Below are positions 31,257-41,100 of a stretch of DNA of 43,596 nt, in pieces; the stretch's first letter is position 1; every line of letters starts with the position of its first letter. The notes beneath the pieces were generated by a model. The model made no database searches, was not told the origin of the DNA, and saw nothing but the letters and a program-made list of their open reading frames with translations. The translations under genes were made by a program, and so were the position numbers. Origin of the DNA: an uncultured Clostridia bacterium (GTDB lineage: Bacteria; Bacillota; Clostridia; Oscillospirales; Acutalibacteraceae). The stretch is taken from the NCBI GenBank assembly GCA_937880805.1, contig CALGRR010000107.1:1-43596 (forward strand), read 5' to 3'.

Positions 31257-32012
31257 TACCGTTTTCATTTGAAGCTTAAGGTTATCGCTTATCATTGCAA
31301 TAAACTCGCTGTTTGTGGGTTTGCCTCTCTCATTCTGAATCGTGTAGCCGAAATATGAGCTGAGCACATCAACATCACCTCTGTCCCACGCAACCTCAAT
31401 AGCGTGGCGAATGGCTCTTTCAACTCTTGACGGAGTTGTTTTGAAGGTTTTTGCAACGGTGGGATAAAGTATTTTTGTAACAGAGCTTATCATCTCGTTA
31501 TCCTTAACAGAAAGAATGATTGCTTCGCGAAGATACTGATAGCCCCTGATATGAGCAGGCACACCTATCTGATGCATTATCTGCGAAACAACAACGTCCA
31601 GATCCTTAACCCCGTTAGGCGACGAAGCGTTGTGAATACTCGCAAACTGAACGATTCTTTCGGCAAGCATAGAGGGATTATACGGCTTTAAAAAGTAATA
31701 ATCCGCCCCGCTTGCCAGAATCTCGCTTTCAAAACGCTGATTATCGGTGCTTGAAAGCACCATAACCATAGGTCTTTTCTCAAATCTCATTGAGTCCATC
31801 TCTCTGAGAACTCCGAGAGCATCAAGCCTCGGCATAAATCCGTCCATCAGAATAACATCGGGAATTTCTCCCTGCTGAAGCTTTTCAATAATTAACGTGC
31901 CGTCTTTGGCAACGGTTGAAATCTCACAGTTTTTGGAACGAAGAATTCCCGCAAGCTCGTGCAGGGTTTCTCCCCCGTCCTCGGTCAGCATTACTTTTAA
32001 AATTTTTCTCAT
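31254..32012 (-). CDS. spo0A: Sporulation master regulator Spo0A
   Basis: Response regulator of 252 residues that switches on sporulation when phosphorylated. The receiver domain has acidic residues Glu11/Asp12, phospho-acceptor Asp57 in VILMDGFMPRLD, Ser/Thr in MVLSST, and Lys in FLKPY. The Spo0A DNA-binding domain is unmistakable: AHIRGYQYLREAI, ILYPTVAKTFKTTPSRVERA, WDRGDVDVLSSYFGYT and KPTNSEFIAMISD. ATG 32012 follows GGAGGT. It lies downstream of spoIVB as in most spore-formers. Its N-terminus (KVMLTEDGGET) differs from the usual ADDN-type start but keeps the acidic pocket. Confidence 0.98.
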   Translation of the reverse strand: MRKILKVMLTEDGGETLHELAGILRSKNCEISTVAKDGTLIIEKLQQGEIPDVILMDGFMPRLDALGVLREMDSMRFEKRPMVMVLSSTDNQRFESEILASGADYYFLKPYNPSMLAERIVQFASIHNASSPNGVKDLDVVVSQIMHQIGVPAHIRGYQYLREAIILSVKDNEMISSVTKILYPTVAKTFKTTPSRVERAIRHAIEVAWDRGDVDVLSSYFGYTIQNERGKPTNSEFIAMISDNLKLQMKTV

Positions 32013-32068
32013 GGTTTTTACCTCCGCTTTTTTCGGACCTTTGAGTCCGTCTTCCTTAGTTCACGAAT

Positions 32069-32107
32069 ATATTACCATAAATTGGTAAATTTGTCAATAA
32101 TTACCAA
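32069..32107 (-). promoter_or_regulatory. spo0A promoter overlapped by three TTACC-type half-sites
   Basis: On the minus strand TTGACA (32092-32097) and TAATAT (32069-32074) with a 17-base spacer form a sigma-A promoter. On the + strand, TTACC at 32072-32076, TTGGTAA at 32082-32088 and TTACCAA at 32101-32107 make two overlapping inverted repeats around the -10 and -35. These may be an operator for an unknown regulator. Confidence 0.75.
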
Positions 32108-32176
32108 CCATTTTTTGGGAATTTTATTTCGCACATTCCGATAAGAAAGCTTTTCTTTCGACCTTATAAGATAAAA

Positions 32177-33397
32177 CTACGCCGCCGCTTTCTCCTTAAC
32201 TGCGAGGCTGTCTGCTGTTTTAAGCATTGTTTCGGCAAAAATTCCGTAGCCCTGCACGGTATCGTTAATAAAAACGTGGGTCACAGCACCAACAAGCATT
32301 GAATTCTGAATAATCGGACTGCCGCTGAAGCCCTGAAGTATACCGCCCGTTTTTTCAAGCAGCCTTGAATCGGTTACTTTGATTATCATATTTCGGGTTG
32401 CATAGTTTTCAGATGAATACAGCTTGGTTATTTCAACATCATAATACTGAGGTCCGTTTTCATCAACGGTCACAAGAATCTGTGCCTTGCCCGTTTTAAC
32501 CTCACTCTCAAGTGCAACGGGCACAAGCTTTGCATTTGACGGCTGATTGAGCCTTCCGTAAACACCGCTGTCGCCGTTATAAAGAAGCTTGCCCAAAGTG
32601 ACTGACGAAAAAACGCCGCACAGTTCACCCGGATTTCCGGCAGAGCTTTTATAAAATCCGTTCACCTTTGCTTTAACCGCTTCTCCGTCTGACAGCGGCA
32701 TAATTTTTCCCGTATCAACATCGCAAACCCCGTGCCCGAGGCCTGCAAAAATGCCCGCTGCATCATCATAAAAGGTTATTGTTCCTATGCCTGCGGAGCT
32801 ATCACGAACCCAAAGACCCGCTTTATATTTTCCGTTTACCGACATCTGCGGGGTTAATGCAAGCTCCAGACTTGCTCCGCTTCTGTCAACCTTAAGCGAA
32901 AGCTTTTCGCCGTTGCTGCCCTCAATAGCTTTGTTTAACTGCTGTGCATTCAAAACCTCATTTCCGTCAATATGGGTTATAACGTCACCGCATTTAAGCC
33001 CTGCGTTAACTGCCGGGTCGATATTACCCGATGAGGTTGCAACGCTGTCAACACCTGCAACGATAACACCTTTGGTATAAAGCTTAATACCGAAAATATC
33101 GCCGCCTATTCCCACATACCGTCTTTTGGTTATATTGATTTTTATATCCTTTACGGGAAAAACCTTCAATGCCGTTATATGGGAATTATAGCTTTCGCTT
33201 TTTCTGTTATCAGTTGCCGCAGAAACTGTTTCATTTTTATCCGATGCCGAAAATATGGCACCGAAAACGGGAGCTTCGCTCTCCGTTATGCTTATTTCAT
33301 TCGGTAAAGCGGCTTCTCCGTAAGCAACCGCAGAAAAAATAAACACGCAAAAAATTGAAAACATTACGCTCAGGGTTCTGAATAAACTCTTCATCAT
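32177..33397 (-). CDS. spoIVB: SpoIVB serine peptidase
   Basis: Peptidase of family S55 (406 residues) which, by family knowledge, signals from the forespore to activate sigma-K processing and is needed for spore formation. An N-terminal membrane/signal helix (about 5-24) is followed by a PDZ domain (about 95-185, GVIVAGVDS, NAGLKCGDVITHIDGNEV) and the S55 domain with catalytic His222 (GLGHGVCDVDTG) and Ser358 (LQGFSGSPI). Two adjacent ATG codons (33397, 33394) can start; the second has better spacing to GGAGGT. It sits upstream of spo0A with a 164-base gap that holds the spo0A promoter. No clear forespore sigma promoter was found by eye. Confidence 0.96.
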   Translation of the reverse strand: MMKSLFRTLSVMFSIFCVFIFSAVAYGEAALPNEISITESEAPVFGAIFSASDKNETVSAATDNRKSESYNSHITALKVFPVKDIKINITKRRYVGIGGDIFGIKLYTKGVIVAGVDSVATSSGNIDPAVNAGLKCGDVITHIDGNEVLNAQQLNKAIEGSNGEKLSLKVDRSGASLELALTPQMSVNGKYKAGLWVRDSSAGIGTITFYDDAAGIFAGLGHGVCDVDTGKIMPLSDGEAVKAKVNGFYKSSAGNPGELCGVFSSVTLGKLLYNGDSGVYGRLNQPSNAKLVPVALESEVKTGKAQILVTVDENGPQYYDVEITKLYSSENYATRNMIIKVTDSRLLEKTGGILQGFSGSPIIQNSMLVGAVTHVFINDTVQGYGIFAETMLKTADSLAVKEKAAA

Positions 33398-33418
33398 TCA
33401 CCTCCGTGCTTCAAATTC

Positions 33419-33439
33419 TGCTTTGCGTTTTGCAAAGCA
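33419..33439. repeat. Hairpin in the spoIVB leader
   Basis: TGCTTTGC (33419-33426) and GCAAAGCA (33432-33439) form a perfect 8-base stem with a 5-base loop, about 13 bases before the spoIVB ribosome site. Role unknown. Confidence 0.6.
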
Positions 33440-33463
33440 CTACTAATTTGTGCAGAGATGCAA

Positions 33464-33489
33464 CAAAAAAACGGCGGAATAATCCGCCG
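33464..33489 (-). terminator. Terminator after the glycerate kinase gene
   Basis: On the minus strand CGGCGGA pairs with TCCGCCG (33483-33489 with 33472-33478), followed by a run of seven to eight T at 33464-33471. It ends the ispG-to-glycerate-kinase block before spoIVB. Confidence 0.9.
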
Positions 33490-33507
33490 TGATAAATTAC
33501 CGATTTT

Positions 33508-34626
33508 TCAATTTTTTATTTGGAATTTTGCCGCTTTTACTGCGGCATTATATAAATCGTATCTGCAATTTTTCAAAATTTCATCAAACGGTTTTTCGCT
33601 CTCTGTTGCAAAATACATTTCGGAAACTCCGCAATTTTTAATATTCTCCGCACCGTTTCCTTTGCTTCCGCAAATTGCAATAACCTTTTTGCCGAGTGCC
33701 GATGCACGAAGAGCAACGCCTGAGATAACCTTGCCGTTAACGCTTTGAAAATCAAGCCTGCCCTCACCCGTTATAACAAGGTCTGCTTTTTTTGCTTTTT
33801 CATCAAAATCAGCTTTATCAAGAATAATGTCAATTCCTCTTTTGAGCCGTGCGTTTAAAAAAGCCACCGCACCGCCGCCCATTCCGCCTGCGGCACCCGC
33901 ACCTTTTATCCCGGATACATTAATATTTAATGTATCAATCAAAACATCTGATATATGGCGTAAGCCTTCATCAAGACGAATAACCATATTTTCATCGGCA
34001 CCCTTCTGCGGTGCAAAAACAAACGCCGCACCGTTTTTGCCGTAAAGCGGATTATCAACATCACACGCCGCAGTTACGGGAATATTCATCGGATTTTCGG
34101 GCGGAATAATTTTGCTGATTTCTGATAAGTTTTTACCAATCGGTTCAACCGTTTTTTCGTTTTCATCAAGGAATTTCCAACCGAGTGCCGAAGCCATACC
34201 TATGCCGAAATCGTTGGTTGCACTGCCTCCGAGACCGAGCAAAACAGATTTTGCACCTTTGCTCACGGCATCCTTTATAAGCTCGCCCACTCCGTAGGTT
34301 GAAGCCTTTTCGGGGTTTTTGTTTTCACCCGCAAGTGGCAGACCTGCACAAGCCGCCATTTCAATAACAGCCGTTTTATCTGAAAGCATATAATAATCAG
34401 CTGCCATTTTTTCACCGAAAACTCCGCTGACTGTTGCCGAAATACGCTCGCCCTCGCAGATTTTTTCAAAGCAAGAGCAAAGCCCCTCGCCGCCGTCGGC
34501 AGCGGGGAGCTTTGTTATATTTATATTCTCTTTTATTGTATCGGCAAAAGCCTGCCCGATTATATCGCAGACCTCCTGTGCGGTCAGCGTGCCTTTAAAG
34601 CTGTCGGGCACAATAAGAATATTCAT
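33508..34626 (-). CDS. Glycerate kinase (GlxK/GarK family)
   Basis: Enzyme of 372 residues that phosphorylates glycerate with ATP. Family pieces: NILIVPDSFKGTLTAQEV at the start, VLLGLGGSATNDFGIGMA near residue 120, AAGGMGGGAVAFL near 245, and TGEGRLDFQSVNGKV near 283. I start at ATG 34626; the longer frame from 34692 would lie inside the peptidase gene. It begins one base after the M20 peptidase stop, so its translation is probably coupled, with only a weak ribosome site visible. Which carbon (2- or 3-) is phosphorylated is not decided here; this family usually gives 2-phosphoglycerate. Confidence 0.94.
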   Translation of the reverse strand: MNILIVPDSFKGTLTAQEVCDIIGQAFADTIKENINITKLPAADGGEGLCSCFEKICEGERISATVSGVFGEKMAADYYMLSDKTAVIEMAACAGLPLAGENKNPEKASTYGVGELIKDAVSKGAKSVLLGLGGSATNDFGIGMASALGWKFLDENEKTVEPIGKNLSEISKIIPPENPMNIPVTAACDVDNPLYGKNGAAFVFAPQKGADENMVIRLDEGLRHISDVLIDTLNINVSGIKGAGAAGGMGGGAVAFLNARLKRGIDIILDKADFDEKAKKADLVITGEGRLDFQSVNGKVISGVALRASALGKKVIAICGSKGNGAENIKNCGVSEMYFATESEKPFDEILKNCRYDLYNAAVKAAKFQIKN

Positions 34627-34627
34627 A

Positions 34628-36094
34628 TTATTCAGCCGAAGCCCTTCTGATATATTTTTTGAAGAATGCAACGCCGGGAGCAACTGCATCAACGGGAATT
34701 CTCTCGTTTGTTCCGTGGGTGCATCTGAGAAGCGAAACGCTTACCTTATAGGGAGCGTAACGGTAAATATTTTCGCAGATGGGCTCATAATAGCAGGCAT
34801 CGGTGCCGCCCATAACAAGATAAGGTGCAACAATGCTGTTTTTATTATCCTGCATACAGATTTCTTCAATAATCTTGAATGCTCTTGAATCTGTGGGTGA
34901 AAACTTTGAAGCTTCTTTTGCTTTGAGAATCTTAACCTCAATATCCTTGTTTCTGCAAACCTTGCGGATATGCTTTTCAACATCCTCAACGGTTACGCCG
35001 GGCATCTGCCTGAAATTAACGGTAACGCTTGATTTCTGCGGAAGAACATTTGCCGCAGGGCTGCCCTGAGCCATTGTAACGGCAGTTGTTGTTCTTACAA
35101 GGCAGGCTGCAACGGGTATTTTTGTCATTACAGCTTTAAGAACGGGGTGAAGAAGGTCAAGGTTACACATAACAAGCCTTGCGGGATATGTGCAGTTTCT
35201 TCCGATGCTTGAGAAAAGGTCTTTGACAAACGGCATAAGCTCCGCCTTGAACTGATGGTTTTCAAGGTCTTTTATAACATTTGCAAGCTCACCGAGACCC
35301 GAATGAACGGGAGGCTGTGACGAATGTCCGCCCTTTGAATTAACGGTTATTTCAAAATCGGTATATCCCTTTTCAGCAATGCCAACGCCGATAAGCTCCT
35401 TATCGTTAAGAATGCCCTTGATATTAACGGGAATAATTGCACCGCCCTCATCAAGAACGCAGTCAAGATGTATTCCTCTTTCTTTAAGGGTTCTCATTAT
35501 GTTCTTTGCTCCGCCGTTTTCAGACGCAACAACCTCTTCATCCTGACCGAAAAGCAGATAAACATCTCTTTCGGGCTGAAAGCCTTCTTCAAGAAGAGTT
35601 TCAACGGCATCCATAACGCCCACAAGGTGATTTTTCATATCAAGAGCACCTCTGCCCCAGATGAACTCACCGTCATTGTGTCCGCTGAAGGGTGCATAAG
35701 TCCAATCCTTCTCCGTTCCCTCTGAAATGGGAACAACATCCTGATGAGCAAGAAGAGCAATGGGCTCAAGGTCATCTCTTGTGCCCTTCCAATGATAAAT
35801 AAGGCTTGCTTCCTGAACAACCTCTTTTTTGAGAGTTTTATGAATAAGCGGATATGCCTCTTCAAGAAAAGCGTGAAACTCCTCAAACTTGCTGAAATCA
35901 ATATCCGCTTTATCGGGATAGCTTATTGTGGGAATTGAAATTGCTTTTGAAAGATTTTCCAGAGCTCTCTTTTCATCAACCTTTTCTTCGGTTGAAGCAG
36001 GAAGCTCTCTTTTTTCGGGAACAAACTTTGTAGCCTTTATTGCAGTTGCAACTGCTGCAGCACCGAGCACCGAGGGAATAATATACTTTTTCAT
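34628..36094 (-). CDS. M20 family metallopeptidase, PM20D1/CPS1-like
   Basis: A 488-residue di-zinc hydrolase. It starts at ATG 36094 (MKKYIIPSVLG) after AAAGGTAG; a longer frame to 36199 would overlap the gene before. A hydrophobic N-terminal helix (about 3-20) suggests membrane attachment or export. Zinc ligands and catalytic residues: His in LLAHQDVVPI, bridging Asp in WGRGALDMKNH, the Glu pair in FGQDEEVVASENGG, the acidic ligand in CVLDEGGA, and the last His in LRCTHGTNERIPVD. The dimerisation lid lies between. The closest overall shape is that of carboxypeptidase S/PM20D1, which cleaves dipeptides or N-acyl amino acids; the substrate here is unknown. It is followed by glycerate kinase. 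Confidence 0.92.
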   Translation of the reverse strand: MKKYIIPSVLGAAAVATAIKATKFVPEKRELPASTEEKVDEKRALENLSKAISIPTISYPDKADIDFSKFEEFHAFLEEAYPLIHKTLKKEVVQEASLIYHWKGTRDDLEPIALLAHQDVVPISEGTEKDWTYAPFSGHNDGEFIWGRGALDMKNHLVGVMDAVETLLEEGFQPERDVYLLFGQDEEVVASENGGAKNIMRTLKERGIHLDCVLDEGGAIIPVNIKGILNDKELIGVGIAEKGYTDFEITVNSKGGHSSQPPVHSGLGELANVIKDLENHQFKAELMPFVKDLFSSIGRNCTYPARLVMCNLDLLHPVLKAVMTKIPVAACLVRTTTAVTMAQGSPAANVLPQKSSVTVNFRQMPGVTVEDVEKHIRKVCRNKDIEVKILKAKEASKFSPTDSRAFKIIEEICMQDNKNSIVAPYLVMGGTDACYYEPICENIYRYAPYKVSVSLLRCTHGTNERIPVDAVAPGVAFFKKYIRRASAE

Positions 36095-36111
36095 ATGACA
36101 TCTACCTTTCA

Positions 36112-36813
36112 TTAAACAAAGAACTTGCGGCTTACCCAAGCCTTGAGTCTTCTGCTTTTTACAAGAGCTATAAAGAATATAATAAGCGGAACGGAGCAAG
36201 CTGCAACAACAAGCGAAACTCCAACCTGCAGCCTGCCGAGATAAAACATATTAAGGCTGACTTCCACAACAAAAACCAATATATTAATCGCAATAACCGC
36301 CGCTATGGTTTTTGAAGTTTTGCTTCTGGGCTTTTTGAGCCAGAAAATAAAAATATTACATATTGCCCATAAGGTTATAACAACCGGCAGCACAAGAGAA
36401 TTGAACCACCCGGGCGATGTTGTTGTTTTTAGACTGCAGAATTTCAGAAAGCCTATAAGTGCCAATGCATCTATTCCGAGAAGAACAACGGGCATCGGCT
36501 TTTTCCACAGCATCGGAAACAAAAACCAAAGCCAGGCAACGGCACTTGCTCCGAAGATAATCGTTGTCATTCCATTTTCCCAAAACATCAGGTCGAGCAC
36601 AGCAAGAACGATATTCGGCAAAAGCATAACCATTGAAACAACAAACACGGTAAACCTTTTTTGAGTTGACTTCGGAATTCTCACTATTTCGGGATATGCG
36701 GGGGCGTCGGGAATATCCTTAACCTCACGGGGATTTATAACGGGAGTATCGCAAAGCGGGCACGCAGGACAGCCTTTTTCAAGCTCTACGCCGCAATTTA
36801 CACAGTATGACAT
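36112..36813 (-). CDS. Zinc-ribbon membrane protein (DUF6320-like)
   Basis: A 233-residue protein with an N-terminal zinc ribbon, CVNCGVELEKGCPACPLCD (Cys 4, 7, 15, 18, 21), then about 50 residues of linker and six to seven hydrophobic helices (from about residue 54). It resembles proteins annotated as DUF6320, which often accompany an alcohol-acetyltransferase-like gene in Firmicutes; I recall that pairing but cannot verify it here. The ATG overlaps the stop of that acyltransferase-like gene by one base (TAATG), with GGGAGG inside its last codons as ribosome site. Function unknown. Confidence 0.78.
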   Translation of the reverse strand: MSYCVNCGVELEKGCPACPLCDTPVINPREVKDIPDAPAYPEIVRIPKSTQKRFTVFVVSMVMLLPNIVLAVLDLMFWENGMTTIIFGASAVAWLWFLFPMLWKKPMPVVLLGIDALALIGFLKFCSLKTTTSPGWFNSLVLPVVITLWAICNIFIFWLKKPRSKTSKTIAAVIAINILVFVVEVSLNMFYLGRLQVGVSLVVAACSVPLIIFFIALVKSRRLKAWVSRKFFV

Positions 36814-38126
36814 TATTCTTCGCCTCCCATTATGGAATGTCTGTTACTTTCAATCTTCACAGGTATTCCGAATTTTACCAGAGTTGTAAAAATCTCTTTT
36901 TGCACCAAAGTGCTTTCATAAATATTGGAAACGCTCATGGCAAAAGTGCCGTTCATTGAAACTGCAATGCATCTTGCCGCATTAACCATACCCGGCCCCA
37001 TCATAAACATAAGCTTTTCAACATGGGGTTCCATTTCTTTGGGTATCTTTACAACACCCACATTTGAAATAATTGCACTTGTGCTCTTTTCACCCGCAAA
37101 CTTATAAACAACGCTTATGCCGAAATCCTTAAGCACCGAGGGAAGAATTTTCATAATCGGATTTCTCTCGATTGCGGTATTTGAATTCATCATTGCCTGA
37201 ATCTCTTTTTCGTTATTTATAAAGCGGAGATAGAGCGACACCTGCCTGACTATTTCGGGGAAGGTGTATTCACCCATATTCGGGTCAATCTGAAAAGCAT
37301 AGCAAAGCATAAAATTGCGAAGGGTTTCGCTGTCAAAGAATTTACGCACATTAACGGGAATCTGCACTCCCACGGGCTTTTCTTTGATTCTTTTCTCTTC
37401 CTTCTGAAGGTTATACATAACCCAGAGCAAAACCGCAGCAATATATTCGGTTATAGTTACTCCGTATTCTGCCGCTTTTTCTTTAAGTGCCGTAACGGGA
37501 ATATATCCCGTTGTAACATTAAAGAAATGCTTTGGCAGCTTTTTGCCTTTGAAATTATAAGCAAATTTCTGAATTCTTTTGGCTTTTGCTTTGGAATTAA
37601 CATTTTTTAAATAAGAATCCTCTTGCTCTGTGTTATGCGGCTTTTCATTTATATCAAGAACACTTTCGCCGTGAGGAATATCAATCCCCTTCTGACGGAG
37701 ATAAACCGCAATAAGAGTCATAAAAAATCTTGATGCACCGTAGCCGTCTGATATGGCGTGATAAAACTCAACCGATATTCTTTTTTCATAATAGAAAACT
37801 CTGAAAAGATAGCCTCTGTTTTCTTTCCATTTAACCCTTAAGCAGGGGTTTGCAATATCGGACAAGACGGGCGGTGCTCCGTTTGGATTCTTTTCAAGAT
37901 AATGCCAGAAAAATCCGTTTTTCATTCTAACATCAAAGCTCGGAAATCGCGGAAGAGTGAGCTCCAGAGCCTTCTCAAGAAGCTTCGGCTCTATCTTTTC
38001 TTTAAGCGTTATTGATATTCTGTAAACGCTTGAAAAAGAAGACGTATTCTGTCCCGGATAAACCTTGCCCGCATTATCAAGCTTATACCACGCACGCTGA
38101 TATAAGGGAAGTTTTGACTTCTTCAT
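36813..38126 (-). CDS. Alcohol-acetyltransferase / condensation-like acyltransferase
   Basis: A 437-residue protein of the CoA-dependent acyltransferase (chloramphenicol-acetyltransferase/condensation) fold. The catalytic HxxxDG motif is present as FYHAISDGYG (His123, Asp127, Gly128), and an internal second half with AVLLWVMYNLQ and PVNVRKFFDSETLRNF matches the two-lobed fold. Related proteins are annotated as alcohol acetyltransferase or condensation-domain proteins without NRPS context. Acyl donor and acceptor are unknown. It starts 12 bases after polC with GGAGTAAG as ribosome site and overlaps the next gene by one base, so it is read with polC. Confidence 0.8.
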   Translation of the reverse strand: MKKSKLPLYQRAWYKLDNAGKVYPGQNTSSFSSVYRISITLKEKIEPKLLEKALELTLPRFPSFDVRMKNGFFWHYLEKNPNGAPPVLSDIANPCLRVKWKENRGYLFRVFYYEKRISVEFYHAISDGYGASRFFMTLIAVYLRQKGIDIPHGESVLDINEKPHNTEQEDSYLKNVNSKAKAKRIQKFAYNFKGKKLPKHFFNVTTGYIPVTALKEKAAEYGVTITEYIAAVLLWVMYNLQKEEKRIKEKPVGVQIPVNVRKFFDSETLRNFMLCYAFQIDPNMGEYTFPEIVRQVSLYLRFINNEKEIQAMMNSNTAIERNPIMKILPSVLKDFGISVVYKFAGEKSTSAIISNVGVVKIPKEMEPHVEKLMFMMGPGMVNAARCIAVSMNGTFAMSVSNIYESTLVQKEIFTTLVKFGIPVKIESNRHSIMGGEE

Positions 38127-38138
38127 TTCTTACTCCAA

Positions 38139-41100
38139 TCAAAAGAAACTGAGCTGTGTTGTTTTGGGAAGGGCTTCAAGTGCTCCGCCCTCTTCAAGTG
38201 CGGTTATAATTGATTTTGAAACGCCCGAACGAAGCTGCAAATCCTCAACGGAAATAAATTCTCCGCCGCCGTCATTACGGGCATCTTCAAGACCCTGTGC
38301 CGCCGCACCGCCGCAGCCTGCTATTGCCGAGAAGGGCAGACGAATCTTTCCGTCTTCAATAACATAGCGGTTTGCAGTTGATTTATAAATATCTATGGGA
38401 AGCACCTCAACGCCTCTCGCCATCATTTCATTGATAACCTGAAGCGAAGTGTATGTGCCTTCCTCCTTGGGTGTTGCGGTTTTGATTGCCATTTTATGCT
38501 TTATTTCTTCCATTTTAGCCTTAACGGCTGCCCTGCCCTTAAGAACGGTTACGGTATCAATATCTTCGCCTCGCACCGTCATAAAGGTTGCATAATATTC
38601 AACGGGTTTATAAAGCTTGAACCACGCAAGACGCATTGCCGCACTAACGTAAGCGGCGGCGTGTGCCTTGGGGAACATATATTTGATTTTCATACACGAA
38701 TCGAGATACCACTGCGGAACACCGTGGTCAAGCATTTCTTTTTTATGCTCATCGGTAAGAAGCGAGGTTGCCTTGCCCTTTCTTACGATTTCCATAATCT
38801 TGAACGCCATACCCTTTTCAACGCCCTTGTTGATAAGGTAAACCATAATGTTATCACGGGTTCCGATAACTTCCGAAATGGTGCAGGTTCCGTTTTTAAT
38901 CAAATCCTGAGCATTGCCTATCCAAACATCGGTGCCGTGTGAAAGACCTGAAATCTGAAGCATATCTGAGAAGTTTTTGGGCTGCGATTCAATAAGCATC
39001 TGACGAACGAACGGAGTGCCGAGTTCAGGCAGTGAAAGAGTTCCCGTTTCGCAGTCAATATCCTCCGCCGTTACGCCAAGCGGCTCGGGAGTTGTTAAAA
39101 GCTCATAAAGCTTCGGGTCGCAAACATCAACCTCCATAACGTCAATGCCCGTCATATCCTTAAGGTGCTTATAAAGCGTGGGAACATCGTGGCCGAGATT
39201 GTCAAGCTTAAGGATTGTATCGTGAAGCGAATGGAAATCGAAGTGCGTTGTTCTGTGAACGGAATCCGCCGCATCTGCGGGATGCTGAATGGGCGTGAAA
39301 TCCTCGGCATCCATATCACCGGGCACAACAACCATTCCGCCCGGGTGCTGACCCGTTGTTCTTTTAACGCCGACGCAGCCCTGAACAAGCCTGTCCATTT
39401 CTGCTCTGGAAACATCAATTCCCTTTTCTTCAACCCATTTTTTAACAAAGCCGAATGCGGTTTTATCTGCAAGAGTGCCGATTGTTCCTGCCTTGAAAAC
39501 GTGGCTCTTACCGAAAAGCTCTTCGGTGTATCTGTGGGCATAGAACTGATATTCACCCGAGAAGTTAAGGTCAATATCAGGCTGCTTATCGCCGTAGAAG
39601 CCGAGAAATGTTTCAAACGGAATATCGTGGCCGTCACGGTGCATATTCTTTTTGCCGCAAACGGGGCAATCCTTTGGCGGCATATCATAGCCCGAGCCGT
39701 ATTCGCCCTTATAGAAAAATTCGCTGTGCTTGCATTCTTCGCAGATATAGTGCGGAACAAGGGGGTTAACCTCGGATATACCCGCCGCAAAAGCAACGAA
39801 GGATGAGCCAACCGAGCCTCTGGAGCCAACATAATATCCGTTATCCATTGAGTTCCACACAAGCTTCTGTGCGATAATATAAAGAACGGCAAATCCGTTT
39901 TTGATAATTGATTCAAGCTCCTTATCAAGTCTTTCCCTGATATATTCGGGAAGCGGAGAGCCGTAGTAATCTTCCATTCTGTCATAGCAGATTTTGCGAA
40001 GCTCTTCATCCGAGCCCGGAATTTTGGGCGGATAAGTGCCCTTGGGAATGGGAAGAATTTCTTCACACATATCAGCTATCATATTCGGGTTTTTAACAAC
40101 AACCTCATAAGCGGTATCCTCGCCGAGATATGCAAAATCGGCAAGCATTTCATCGGTTGTTTTAAGATAAAGAGGTGCCTGGTCAGCCGCATCGCTGAAG
40201 CCCTGACCCGTCATAAGGATTTCTCTGAAAACCTTATCATCCTCATCCATAAAGTGAACGTCACCCGTTGCGGCAACGGGCAGACCGAGCTCATCGGCAA
40301 GGTGAATAAGCTGACGGTTAATCTCGTTAAGCTCCTCTTCGCCCGAAACAAGACCGTTTCTTATCATAAATGCGTTGTTGCCGTTGGGCTGAATTTCAAT
40401 ATAATCATAAATGCTTGCAAGCTCCTTGAGCTTCTGATAGGGCTTGCCCACATAAACCGCCTGATAAAGCTGACCCGCTTCGCACGCACTGCCGACTATA
40501 AGACCCTCTCTGTGGGCAAGCAGCTCGCTTTTGGGCACTCTGGGGTGGCGGTAGAAATATTCAAGATTTGATTTTGAGATAAGCTGATAAAGATGCTTAA
40601 GACCCACTTTGTTCTTTGCAAGAATTATCATATGATGAGTGGGCAGCTTTCGGGGGTCAACCTTAAGCTTTTCATTCATCTGCGAAACATTCTCTATGCC
40701 CTGCTCTTTTGCAAGCTCAATAAGCTTTTCAAAAATTCCTGCAAGTGCACCCGCATCCTCATCTGCTCTGTGATGGTCAAATTTCGGAAGCTTGAAATGG
40801 TTTGAAATTGTATCAAGCTTATAGTTTTTAATATCGCTGATAAGGCATTGAGCCATAACAAGAGTATCGATATGCGAATAATTATAGTCAATGCCGCATC
40901 TTCTGCACGAGGATTTCATAACATCTGTGTCAAAGGTTGCGTTATGGGCAACAAGCACGGCATCCTCTCCGCAGAATTCAAAGAATTTTCTTATTGCTTC
41001 TTCCTCTTTGGGTGCGTTTGCAACCATACGGTTATCAATGCCCGTAAGCTCAATTATCTTTTGAGGAATAGGTCTTTCGGGGTTAACAAAGGTCTGGAAT

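Noticed and set aside
34627..34692. Longer N-terminus of glycerate kinase
   Set aside because: It overlaps the end of the peptidase gene; the family starts at NILIVPDSFKG, which begins at 34626.
36095..36199. Longer N-terminus of the M20 peptidase
   Set aside because: It lies inside the preceding zinc-ribbon gene; the start at 36094 has AAAGGTAG and begins a normal hydrophobic helix.
39152..40066. 304-residue frame overlapping polC on the same strand, and antisense frames at 38496-38942 and 39165-39806
   Set aside because: All lie wholly inside a full-length PolC with intact motifs; products are biased and have no recognisable domain.
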